Shown: piece after piece, positions 40,301-52,146 of the stretch
Position numbering within the stretch: the stretch's first letter is position 1
Layout of the letters: each line of letters starts with the position of its first letter
Source of the DNA: Synchiropus splendidus
Taxonomy: Eukaryota > Chordata > Actinopteri > Syngnathiformes > Callionymidae
NCBI RefSeq assembly: GCF_027744825.2
Contig: NW_026527058.1
Location: 434,001-498,000, forward strand
Length of the DNA: 64,000 nucleotides
Direction of reading: 5' to 3'
Notes under the pieces: generated by a model
Told to the model about the DNA's origin: nothing
Databases searched by the model: none
The model's input: only the letters and a program-made list of their open reading frames with translations
Made by a program: the position numbers and the translations under genes

Positions 40301-43005
40301 CCTTATGTGAGGCTGAAAACGCGTATTCTGCATTGTGCCATAACTTTGCAGGGAAGCTTCAGAACATTAAATTTTCGCCTCCCACTACAGCATAAAGTGT
40401 CTTTCTAGTAGTTGCACATCAGATCGAAGCTGTTTGAAGTGTTTTTCCAAAGTTATCAACACTTTTATGTTTGGCGTTCCGGAGTCGACCTTAACTCAGG
40501 CTGAAAACACGATTTACGCATTCTGCCATAACTTTGCAGGGAAACTTCAGATCATGAAATTTCCACATCACAGTATATCAGAATATGTCTTTCTAGTAGT
40601 TGCACATCAAATCTTAGCTGTCTGAAGTGTTCTTCCAAAGTTCTCAACATTTTTATGTTTGGCGTTCTGAAATCAACCTCATCTCAGGTTGAAAAGGCGT
40701 TTTCTGCATTGTGCTATAACATTGCAGGGAAGCTTCAGAGCATGAAATTTTAACATCCCACTATAGCAGAAAGGGTCTTTCTAGTAGTTGCACATTAAAT
40801 CTAAGCTCTCTGAAGTGTTTTTCGAAAGTTATCAACACTTTTATGTTTGGCGTTCCGAAACCCACCTTATCTCAGGCTGAAAACGCGTTTTACGCATTGT
40901 GCCATAACTTTGCATAAAGCTTCAGAACATGAAATTTTCACCTACCACTATAGCAGAAAGGGTCTTTCTAGTAGTTGCACTTCAAATCTAAGCTGTCTGA
41001 AGTGTTTTTCGAAAGTTATCGACATTTTTTTGTTTGGCCTTCGGGAACCCACCTTATCTCAGGCTGAAAACGCGTTTTACGCATTGTGCCATAACTTTGC
41101 ATAAAGCTTTAGAACATGAAATTTTCACCTCCCACTATAGCAGAAAGGGTCTTTCTAGTAGTTGCACATCAAATCTAAGCTGTCTGAAGTGTTTTTCCAA
41201 AGTTATCAACATTTTTATGTTTAGCGTTCCGGAATCCACCTTATCTCAGGCTGAAAACGTGTTTTCTGCATTGTGCCATAACTTTGCAGGGAAGCTTCAG
41301 AACATGAAATTTCCACATCCCAGTATAGCAGAATATGTCTTTCTAGTAGTTGCACATCAAATCTTAGCTGTCTGAAGTGTTATCCAAAGTTCTCAACATT
41401 TTTATGTTTGGCGTTCTGAAATCAACCTCATCTCAGGCTGAAAACGCGTTTTACGCATTTTGCCATAACTTTGCATAAAGCTTCAGAACATGAAAATTTC
41501 ACCTTCCACTATAGCAGAAAGGGTCTTTCTAGTAGTTGCACTTCAAATCTAAGCTGTCTGAAGTGTTTTTCGAAAGTTATCAACATTTTTATGTTTGGCG
41601 TTCCGGAACCCACCTTATCTCAGGCTGAAAACGCGTTTCCTGCATTGTGGCATAACTTTGCAGGGAAGCTTTAGAACATGAAATTTTCACCTCCCACTAT
41701 AGCAGAAAGGGTCTTTCTAGTAGTTTCACATGAAATCTAAAATGTCTGAAGTGTTTTTCCAAAGTTTTCAACATTTTTTTGTTTGGCCTTCGGGAACCCA
41801 CCTTATCTCAGGCTGAAAACGCGTTTTACGCATTGTGCCATAACTTTGCATAAAGCTTTAGAACATGAAATTTTCACCTCCCACTATAGCAGAAAGGGTC
41901 TTTCTAGTAGTTGCACATCAAATCTAAGCTGTCTGAAGTGGCTTTCCAAAGTCATCAACATTTTTATGTTTTACGTTCCGGAATCAACCTTATCTCAGGC
42001 TGAACATCCGTATTCTGCATTGTGCCATAACTTTGCAGGGATGCATCAGAAAATGACATTTTAAAGTTCCACAATAGCAGAAAAGGTCTTTATAGTAGTT
42101 GCACATCAAATCTAAGCTGTCTGAAGTGTTTTTCCAAAGTTATTAACACTTTTATGTTTGGCGTTCCGGAACCCACCTTATGTCAGGCTCAACACCCGTT
42201 TTCTGCATTGTGCGATAACTTTGCAGGGAAGCTTCAGAACATGAAATTTTCACCCCCCACTAAAGCAGAAATGGTCTGTCTTGTAGTTGCACATCAAATC
42301 TAAGCTGTCTGAAGTGTTTTTCCAAAGTTATCAACATATTTATGTTTGGCGTTCCGGAACCCACCTTATCTCTGGCTGAAAACGCGTTTTCTGCATTGTG
42401 CCATAACATTGCAGGGAAGCTTCAGAACATGAAATGTTCTCCTCCCACCATAGCTGAAAGGGTCTTTCTCATAGTTGCAGATCAAATCTACGCTGTCTGA
42501 AGTGTTTGTCCGAAGTTATCAACATTCTTATGTTTGGCGTTCCGGAATCAACCATATCTCAGGCTGAAAACGTGTTTTCTGCATTGTGCCATAACTTTGC
42601 AGGGAAGCTTCAGAACATGAAGTTTCCAGATCCCAGTATAGCAGAATATGTCTTTCTAGTAGTTGCACATCAAATCTTAGCTGTCTGAAGTGTTCTTCCA
42701 AAGTTCTCAACATTTTTATGTTTGGCGTTCTGAAATCAACCTCATCTCAGGCTGAAAACGCGTTTCCTGCATTGTGGCATAACTTTGCAGGGAAGCTTCA
42801 GAACATGAAATTTTCACCTCCCACTACAGCAGAAAGGGTCTTTCTAGCAGTTTCACATGAAATCTAAGCTGTCTGAAATGTTTTTCCAAAGTTTTCAACA
42901 TTTTTTTGTTTGGCCTTCGGGAACCCACCTTATCTCAGGCTGAAAACGCGTTTTACGCATTGTGCCATAACTTTGCATAAAGCTTTAGAACATGAAATTT
43001 TCACC
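37330..43005 (+). repeat. Local satellite subtype TTTGCATAAAGCTT (one base short)
   Basis: In eight monomers TTTGCAGGGAAGCTT is replaced by TTTGCATAAAGCTT, giving 187-bp units. CATAAAG begins at 37341, 38283, 39222, 40913, 41100, 41474, 41849 and 42976. I found the variant nowhere else in the window. Spacings correspond to 5, 5, 9, 1, 2, 2 and 6 monomers. Copies near 41034, 41783 and 42910 share a longer context (TTTTTTTGTTTGGCCTTCGG before, AAGCTTTAGAACATG after). Confidence 0.85.
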
Positions 43006-44442
43006 TCCCACTATAGCAGAAAGGATCTTTCTAGTAGTTGCACATCAAATTTAAGCTGTCTGAAGTGGCTTTCCAAAGTCATCAACATTTTTATGTTTTA
43101 CGTTCCGGAATCAACCTTATCTCAGGCTGAAAACGCGTTTAACGCATTGTTCCATAACTTTGCAGGGAAGCTTCAGAACATGAAATTTTCACCCCCCACT
43201 ATAGCAGAAAGGGTCTGTCTTGCAGTTGCACATCAAATCTAAGCTGTCTGAAGTGTTTTTCCAAAGTTGTCAACATTTTTATGTTTGGCGTTCCGGAACC
43301 CACCTTATCTCAGGCTGAAAACGCGTTTTCTCCATTGTGCCATAACTTTGCAGGGAGGCTTCAGAACATAAAATTTTCACCTCCCACTATAGCAGAAAGG
43401 GTCTTTCTAGTAGTTGCACATCAAATCTAAGCTGTCTGAAGTGTTTTTCGAAAGTTATCAACATTTTTATGTTTGGCGTTCCGGAATCGACCTGATCACT
43501 GGATGAAAAATCATTTTCTGCATTGTGCCACAACTTTGCACGGAAACTTCAGAACATGAAATTTTCACCTCCCACTATAGCAGAAAGGGTCTTTCTAGTA
43601 GTTGCACATCAAATCTATGCTGTCTGAAGTGTTTTTCGAAAGTTTTCAACATTTTTATGTTTGGCGTTCCGGAATCGACCTTATCTCAGGCTGAAAACGC
43701 GTTTTCTGCATTGTGCCATAACTTTGCAGGGAAGCTTCAGAACATGAAATTTTCACCTCCCACGATAGCAGAAAGGGTCTTTCGAGTAGTTGCACATAAA
43801 ATCTAAGCTGTTTGAAGTGTTTTTCCAAAGTTATCAACATTTTTATGTTTGACGTTCCGGAATCGATCTTATCTCAGGCTGAATATTCGTTTTCTTCATT
43901 GTGCCATAACTTTGCAGGGAATTTTCAGAACATGAAATTTTCACCTCCCACTATATCGGAAAGGGTCTTTCTAGTAGTTGCACATCAAATCTAAGCTGTC
44001 TGAAGTGTTTTTCCAAAGTTATCAACATTTTTATGTTTGGCGTTCTGGAACCCACCTTATCTCAGGCTGAAAACGCGTTTTCTGCATTGTGCCATAACTT
44101 TGCAGGAAAGCTTCAGAACATGAAATTTTCACCTCCCACTATAGCAGAAAGGGTCTTTCTAGTAGTTGCACATCAAATATAAGCTGTCTGAAGTGTTTTT
44201 CCGAAGTTATTAACATTTTTATGTTTGGCGTTCCGGAATTGACCTCATGTGAGGCTGAACACGAGTTTTCTGCATTGTGCCATAACTTTTTAGGGAAGCT
44301 TCAGAACATGAAAATTTCACCTCCCACTATAGCAGAAAGGGTCCTTCTAGTAGTTGCACATCAAATCGAAGCTGTCTGAAGTGTTTTTCCAAAGTTATCA
44401 ACACTGTTATGTTTGCCGTTCCGGAACCCACCTTATCTCAAG

Positions 44443-47410
44443 CTGAAAACGCGTTTCCTGCATTGTGCCATAACTTTGCATGGAAACTTCAGAACATGAA
44501 ATTTTCAACTCCCACTATAGCAGAAAGGTACTTTCTAGTAGTTGCGCATCAAATCTAAGCTGTCGAAAGTGTATTTCCAAAGTTATCAACATTTTTATGT
44601 TTGGCGTTGTGGAACCCACCTTATCTCAGGCTGAAAACGCGTTTTCTGCATTGTGCCATAACTTTGCAGGGAAGCTTCAGAACATGAAATTTTCACCTCC
44701 CACTATAGCAGAAAGGGTCTTTCTAGTAGTTGCACATCAAATCTAAGCTGTCTGAAGTGTTTTTCCAAAGTTATCAACATTGTTATGTTTGGCGTTCCGG
44801 AATCAACCTTATCTCAGGCTGAAAACGCGTTTTCTGAATTGTGCCATAACTTTGCAGGGAAGCTTCAGAACATGAAATTTCCACCTCCCACTATAGCAGA
44901 AAGGGTCTTTCTAGTAGTTGCACATCAAATCTAAGCTGTCTGATATGTTTTTCCAAGGTTATCTACTTTTTTCTGTTTGGCGTTCTGGAACCCACCTTAT
45001 CTCAGTGTGAAAACGCGTTTTCTGCATTGTGCCATAACTTTGCAGTGAAGCTTCAGAACATGAAATTTTCACATCCCACTATAGCAGAAAGGGTTTTTCT
45101 CGTAGTTGCACATCAAATCTAAGCTGTCTGAAGTGTTTTTCCAAAGTTATCAACATTTTTATGTTTGGCGTTCCGGAACCCACCTTATCTCTGGCTGAAA
45201 ACGCGTTTTTTGCATTGTGCCATAATTTGCAGGGAAGCTTCAGAACATGAAATTTTCATCTCCCACTATAGCAGAAAGGGTCTTTCTAGCAGTTGCACAT
45301 CAAATCTAAGCGGTCTGAAGTGTTTTTCCAAAGTTATCAACATTTTTATGTTTGCCGTTCCGGAATCGACCATATCTCAGGCTGAAAAGGCGTTTTCTGC
45401 ATTGTGCCATAACTTTGCAGAGAAGCTTCAGAACATGAAATTATCACCTCCCACTACAACAGAAAGGGTGTTTCTAGCAGTTGGACATCAAATCTAAGCT
45501 GTCTGAAGTGTTTTTCCAAAGTTATCAACATTTTTATGTTTGGCGTTCTGGAACCCACCTTATCTCAGGCTGAAAACGCGTTTTCTGCATTGTGCCATAA
45601 CTTTGCAGGGAAGCTTCAGAACATGAAATTTTCACCTCCCACTAAAGCAGAAAGGGTCTTTCTAGTAGTTGCACATCAAAATTTCCAAAGTTATCAACAT
45701 TTTTATGTTTGGCGTTCTGGAACCCACCTTATCTCAGGCTGAAGACGCGTTTTCTGCATTGTGCCATAACTTTGCAGGGAAGCTTCAGAACATGAAATTT
45801 TCACCTCCCACTAGAGCAGAAAGGGTATTTCTAGTAGTTGCACATCAAATCTAAGCTGTCTGTAGAGTTTTTCCTGAGTTATCAACATTTTTATGTTTGG
45901 CGTTCCGGAATGGACCTTATCTCAGGCTGAAAACGCGTTTCCTGCATTGTGCCATAACTTTGCATGGAAACTTCAGAACATGAAATTTTCAACTCCCACT
46001 ATAGCAGAAAGGTACTTTCTAGTAGTTGCGCATCAAATCTAAGCTGTCGAAAGTGTATTTCCAAAGTTATCAACATTTTTATGTTTGGCGTTGTGGAACC
46101 CACCTTATCTCAGGCTGAAAACGCGTTTTCTGCATTGTGCCATAACTTTGCAGGGAAGCTTCAGAACATGAAATTTTCACCTCCCACTATAGCAGAAAGG
46201 GTCTTTCTAGTAGTTGCACATCAAATCTAAGCTGTCTGAAGTGTTTTTCCAAAGTTATCAACATTGTTATGTTTGGCGTTCCGGAATCAACCTTATCTCA
46301 GGCTGAAAACGCGTTTTCTGAATTGTGCCATAACTTTGCAGGGAAGCTTCAGAACATGAAATTTCCACCTCCCACTATAGCAGAAAGGGTCTTTCTAGTA
46401 GTTGCACATCAAATCTAAGCTGTCTGATATGTTTTTCCAAGGTTATCTACTTTTTTCTGTTTGGCGTTCTGGAACCCACCTTATCTCAGTGTGAAAACGC
46501 GTTTTCTGCATTGTGCCATAACTTTGCAGTGAAGCTTCAGAACATGAAATTTTCACATCCCACTATAGCAGAAAGGGTTTTTCTCGTAGTTGCACATCAA
46601 ATCTAAGCTGTCTGAAGTGTTTTTCCAAAGTTATCAACATTTTTATGTTTGGCGTTCCGGAACCCACCTTATCTCTGGCTGAAAACGCGTTTTTTGCATT
46701 GTGCCATAATTTGCAGGGAAGCTTCAGAACATGAAATTTTCATCTCCCACTATAGCAGAAAGGGTCTTTCTAGCAGTTGCACATCAAATCTAAGCGGTCT
46801 GAAGTGTTTTTCCAAAGTTATCAACATTTTTATGTTTGCCGTTCCGGAATCGACCATATCTCAGGCTGAAAAGGCGTTTTCTGCATTGTGCCATAACTTT
46901 GCAGAGAAGCTTCAGAACATGAAATTATCACCTCCCACTACAACAGAAAGGGTGTTTCTAGCAGTTGGACATCAAATCTAAGCTGTCTGAAGTGTTTTTC
47001 CAAAGTTATCAACATTTTTATGTTTGGCGTTCTGGAACCCACCTTATCTCAGGCTGAAAACGCGTTTTCTGCATTGTGCCATAACTTTGCAGGGAAGCTT
47101 CAGAACATGAAATTTTCACCTCCCACTAAAGCAGAAAGGGTCTTTCTAGTAGTTGCACATCAAAATTTCCAAAGTTATCAACATTTTTATGTTTGGCGTT
47201 CTGGAACCCACCTTATCTCAGGCTGAAGACGCGTTTTCTGCATTGTGCCATAACTTTGCAGGGAAGCTTCAGAACATGAAATTTTCACCTCCCACTAGAG
47301 CAGAAAGGGTATTTCTAGTAGTTGCACATCAAATCTAAGCTGTCTGTAGAGTTTTTCCTGAGTTATCAACATTTTTATGTTTGGCGTTCCGGAATGGACC
47401 TTATCTCAGG
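44443..47410 (+). repeat. Recent tandem duplication, two copies of 1484 bp
   Basis: Positions of about 44443-45926 are repeated at about 45927-47410 with no difference noticed over most of the length. The unit is eight monomers minus 20 bp. The missing bases lie in one monomer, where CACATCAAA runs into ATTTCCAAAG (near 45675 and again near 47159). The copies share GCATGGAAACTTCAG, AGAAAGGTACTTTCTAG, GTTGCGCATC, GCGTTGTGGAACCC and the whole TGATATGTTTTTCC segment. This is the youngest large event visible in the array. Confidence 0.92.
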
Positions 47411-47864
47411 CTGAAAACCCGTTTTCTGCATTGTACCATAACTTTGCAGGGAAGCTTCAGAACATGACATTTTCACCTCCCAATAAAGCAGAAAGGGTCT
47501 TTCTAGTAGTTGCACATCAAATCTAAGCTGTCTGGAATGTTTTTCCAAATTTATCAACATTTTTATGTTTGGCGTTCCGGAACCCACCTTATCTCAGGCT
47601 GAAAACGCGTTTTCTACATCGTGCCATAACTTTGCAGGGAATCTTCAGAACATGAAATTTTCACCTCCCACTACAGCAGAAAGTGTCTTTCTAGTAGTTG
47701 CACATCAAATCTAAGCTGTCTGAAGTGTTTTTCGTAAGTTATCAACATTTTTATGTTTGGCGTTCCGGAATCGACCTTATCTCGGGATGAAAAATCGTTT
47801 TCTGCATTGTCCCATACCTTTGCAGGGAAGCCTCAGAACTTGAAATTTTGACCTCCCAATATAG

Positions 47865-49890
47865 CAGAAAGGGTCTTTCTAGTAGTTGCACATCAAATCT
47901 AAGCTGTCTGAAGTGTTTTTCGAAAGTTATCAACATTTTTATGTTTGGCGTTCCGGAATCGACCTTATCTCAGGCTGAAAACGGGTTTTATGCATTGTGC
48001 CATAACTTTGCAGGGACGCTTCAGAAAATGAAAATTTCACCTCCCACTATAGCAGAAAGGGTCTTTCTAGTAGTTGCACATTAAATCTAAGCTGTTAGAA
48101 TTGTTGTTCCAAAGTAATCAACATTTTTACGTTTGGCGTTTTGGAAACCACCTTATCTCAGACTGAAAACGCGTTTTTTGCATTGTGCCATAACTTCTCA
48201 GGGAAGCTTCAGAACATGAAATGTTCACGTCCCACTATAGCAGAAAGGGTCTTTCGAGTTGTTGCACATCAAATCTAAGCTGTCTGAAGTGTTTTTCCAA
48301 AGTTATCAACATTTTTTTGTTTGGCGTTCCGGAACCCACCTTATCTCAGGCTGAAAACGCGTTTTCGGCATTGTGCCATAACTTTGCTGGGAAGCTTCAG
48401 AACATGAAATTTTCACGTCCCACTATAGCAGAAAGGGTCTTTCGAGTAGTTGCACATCAAATCTAAGCTGTCTGAAGTGTTTTTCGAAAGTTATCAACAT
48501 TTTTATGTTTGGCGTTCCGGAATCGACCTCATCTAAGGATGAAAAATCGTTTTCTGCATTGTCCCATAACTTTGCAGGGAAGCGTTCGAACATGAAATGT
48601 TCACCTCCCACTATACCAGAAAGGGTCTTTCTAGTAGTTGCACATCAAATCTAAGCTGTCTGAAGTGTTTTTCCAAAGTTATCAACATTTTTACGTTTGG
48701 CGTTCCGTAACCCACCTTATCTCACGCTGAAAACGCGTTTTCTGCATTGTGCCATAACTTTGCAGGGAAGCTTCAGAAAATGAAATTTTCACCTCCCACT
48801 ATACCAGAAAGGGTCTTTCTAGTAGTTGCACATCAAATCTAAGCTGTCTGAAGTGTTTTTCCAAAGTTATCAACATTTTTATGTTTGGCGTTCCGGAACC
48901 CACCTTATCTCAGGCTGAAAACGCGTTTTCTGCATTGTGCCATAACTTTGGAGGGAAGATTCAGAAAATGAAATTTTCACCTCCCACGACAGCAGAAAGG
49001 GTCTTTCTAGTAGTTGCACATCAAATCTAAGCTGTCTGAAGTGTTTTTCGAAAGTTATCAACATTTTTATGTTTGGCGTTCCGGAATCGACCTTATCTCA
49101 GGCTGAAAACGGGTTTTATGCATTGTGCCATAACTTTGCAGGGACGCTTCAGAAAATGAAAATTTCACCTCCCACTATAGCAGAAAGGGTCTTTCTAGTA
49201 GTTGCACATTAAATCTAAGCTGTTAGAATTGTTGTTCCAAAGTAATCAACATTTTTACGTTTGGCGTTTTGGAAACCACCTTATCTCAGACTGAAAACGC
49301 GTTTTTTGCATTGTGCCATAACTTCTCAGGGAAGCTTCAGAACATGAAATGTTCACGTCCCACTATAGCAGAAAGGGTCTTTCGAGTAGTTGCACATCAA
49401 ATCTAAGCTGTCTGAAGTGTTTTTCCAAAGTTATCAACATTTTTTTGTTTGGCGTTCCGGAACCCACCTTATCTCAGGCTGAAAACGCGTTTTCGGCATT
49501 GTGCCATAACTTTGCTGGGAAGCTTCAGAACATGAAATTTTCACGTCCCACTATAGCAGAAAGGGTCTTTCGAGTAGTTGCACATCAAATCTAAGCTGTC
49601 TGAAGTGTTTTTCGAAAGTTATCAACATTTTTATGTTTGGCGTTCCGGAATCGACCTCATCTAAGGATGAAAAATCGTTTTCTGCATTGTCCCATAACTT
49701 TGCAGGGAAGCGTTCGAACATGAAATGTTCACCTCCCACTATACCAGAAAGGGTCTTTCTAGTAGTTGCACATCAAATCTAAGCTGTCTGAAGTGTTTTT
49801 CCAAAGTTATCAACATTTTTACGTTTGGCGTTCCGTAACCCACCTTATCTCACGCTGAAAACGCGTTTTCTGCATTGTGCCATAACTTTG
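47865..49890 (+). repeat. Recent six-monomer duplication, offset 1128 bp
   Basis: The stretch of about 47865-48762 is repeated at about 48993-49890 with about one substitution noticed (CGAGTTGTTGC near 48255 versus CGAGTAGTTGC). Private markers are GAAAACGGGTTTTATGC (beginning with GGGTTTTATGC at 47983 and 49111), GCTGTTAGAATTGTTG, AAGTAATCAACATTTTTACG, GTTTTCGGCATTG and AAGCGTTCGAACATG. The TTTGGAGGGAAGATTCAG plus CCCACGACAGCAG monomer recurs near 48948 and 50264, offset 1316 bp (seven monomers). Confidence 0.9.
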
Positions 49891-51090
49891 CAAGGAAGCT
49901 TCAGAACATGAAATTTTCACCTCCCACTATAGCAGAAAGGGTCTTTCTAGTAGTTGCACATCAAATCTAAGCTGTCTGAAGTGTTTTTCCAAAGTTATCA
50001 ACATTTTTATGTTTGGCGTTCCGGAATCGACCTTATCTCAGGCTTAAAACGCGTTTTGTGCATTGTGCCATAACTTCTCAGGGAAGCTTCAGAACATGAA
50101 ATGTTCACCTCCCACTATAGCAGAAAGGGTCTTTCTAGTAGTTGCACATCAAATCTAAGCTGTCTGAAGTGTTTTTCCAAAGTTATCAACATTTTTATGT
50201 TTGGCGTTCCAGAATCGACCTTATCTCAGGCTGAAAACGTGTTTTAGGCATTGTGCCATAACTTTGGAGGGAAGATTCAGAAAATGAAATTTTCACCTCC
50301 CACGACAGCAGAAAGGGTCTTTCTAGTAGTTGCACATCAAATCTAAGCTGTCTGAAGTGTTGTTCCAAAGTTATCAACATTTTTACGTTTGGCGTTCCGG
50401 AACCCACCTTATCTCAGGCTGAAAATTCGTTTTGTGCATTGTGCCATAACATCTCAGGGTAGCTTCAGAACATGAAATGTTCACCTCACACTATAGCAGA
50501 AAGGGTCTTTCTAGTAGTTGCACATCAAATCTAAGCTGTCTGAAGTGTTTTTCCAAAGTTATCAACATTTTTATATTTGGCGTTCCAGAATCGACCTTAT
50601 CTCAGGCTGAAAACGCGTTTTACGCATTGTGCCATACCTTTGCAGGGAACCTTTAGAACATGAAATTTTCACCTCCCACTATAGCAGAAAGGGTCTTTCC
50701 AGTAGTTGCACATCAAATTTAAGCTGTCTGAAGTGTTGTTCCAAAGTGATCAACATTTTTACGTTTGGCGTTTCGGAACCCACCTTATCTCAGGCTGAAA
50801 ACGCGTTTTCTGCATTGTCGCATAACTTTCCAGGGAAGTTTCAGAACATGAAATTTTAACCTCCACTGTAGCAGAAAGGGTCTTTCTAGTAGTTGCACAT
50901 CAAATCTAAGCTGTCTGAAGTGTTTTTCCAAAGTTATCAACATTTTTAAGTTTGGCGTTCCGGAACCCACCTTATCTCAGGCTGAAAACGCGTTTTCTGC
51001 ATTGTGCCATAACTTTGCAGGGAAGCTTCAGAACATGAAATTTTAAACTCCCAGTGTAGCAGAAAGGGTCTTTCTAGTAGTTGCACATCA

Positions 51091-52146
51091 AATCTAATCT
51101 GAATGAAGTGTTTTTCGTAAGTTATTAACATTTTTATGTTGGCGTTCCGGAACCCACCTTATCTCAGGCTGAAAATGCGTTTTCTGCATTGTCCCATAAC
51201 TTTGAAGGAAAGCTTCAGAACATGAAAGTTTCACCTCCCACTATAGCAGAAAGGGTCTTTGTCGTAGTTGCACATCAAATATAAGCTGTCTGAAGTGTTT
51301 TTCCAAAGTTATCAACATTTTTATGTTTGGCGTTCCGGAACCCACCTTATCTCAGGCTGAAAACGCGTTTTCTGCATTGTGTCATAACTTTGCAATGAAG
51401 CTTCAGAACATGAAATTTTCAGCTCCCACTATAGCAGAAAGGGTCTTTCTAGTAGTTGCACATCAAATCTAAGCTGTCTGAAGTGTTTTTCCAAAGTTAT
51501 CAACATTTTTATGTTTGGCGTTCCGGAACCCACCTTATCTCAGGGTGAAAACGCGTTTTCTGCAATGTGCCATAACTTTGCAGGGAAGCTTCAGAACATG
51601 AAATTTTCAGCTCCCACTATAGCAGAAAGGGTCTTTCTAGTAGTTGCACATCAAATCTAATCTGTCTGAAGTGTTTTTCGAAAGTTATTAACATTTTTAT
51701 GTTTGGCGTTCCAGAAACAACCTTATCTCAGGCTGAAAATGCGTTTTCTGCCTTGTCCCATAACTTTGAAGGAAAGCTTCAGAACATGAAATTTTCAGCT
51801 CCCACTATAGCAGAAAGGGTCTTTCTAGTAGTTGCACATCAAATCTAATCTGAATGAAGTGTTTTTCGTAAGTTATTAACATTTTTATGTTGGCGTTCCG
51901 GAACCCACCTTATCTCAGGCTGAAAATGCGTTTTCTGCATTGTCCCATAACTTTGAAGGAAAGCTTCAGAACATGAAAGTTTCACCTCCCACTATAGCAG
52001 AAAGGGTCTTTGTAGTAGTTGCACATCAAATATAAGCTGTCTGAAGTGTTTTTCCAAAGTTATCAACATTTTTATGTTTGGCGTTCCGGAACCCACCTTA
52101 TCTCAGGCTGAAAACGCGTTTTCTGCATTGTGTCATAACTTTGCAG
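51091..52146 (+). repeat. Four-monomer duplication, offset 751 bp
   Basis: About 300 bp starting at 51091 recurs from 51842. Both copies have AATCTAATCTGAATGAAGTG, TTCGTAAGTTATTAAC, a one-base deletion in TTTTTATGTTGGCGTTCC, TTTGAAGGAAAGCTTC, TCTTTGTCGTAG or TCTTTGTAGTAG, and CATCAAATATAAGC. The 751-bp offset is four monomers minus the single deleted base. Confidence 0.85.
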
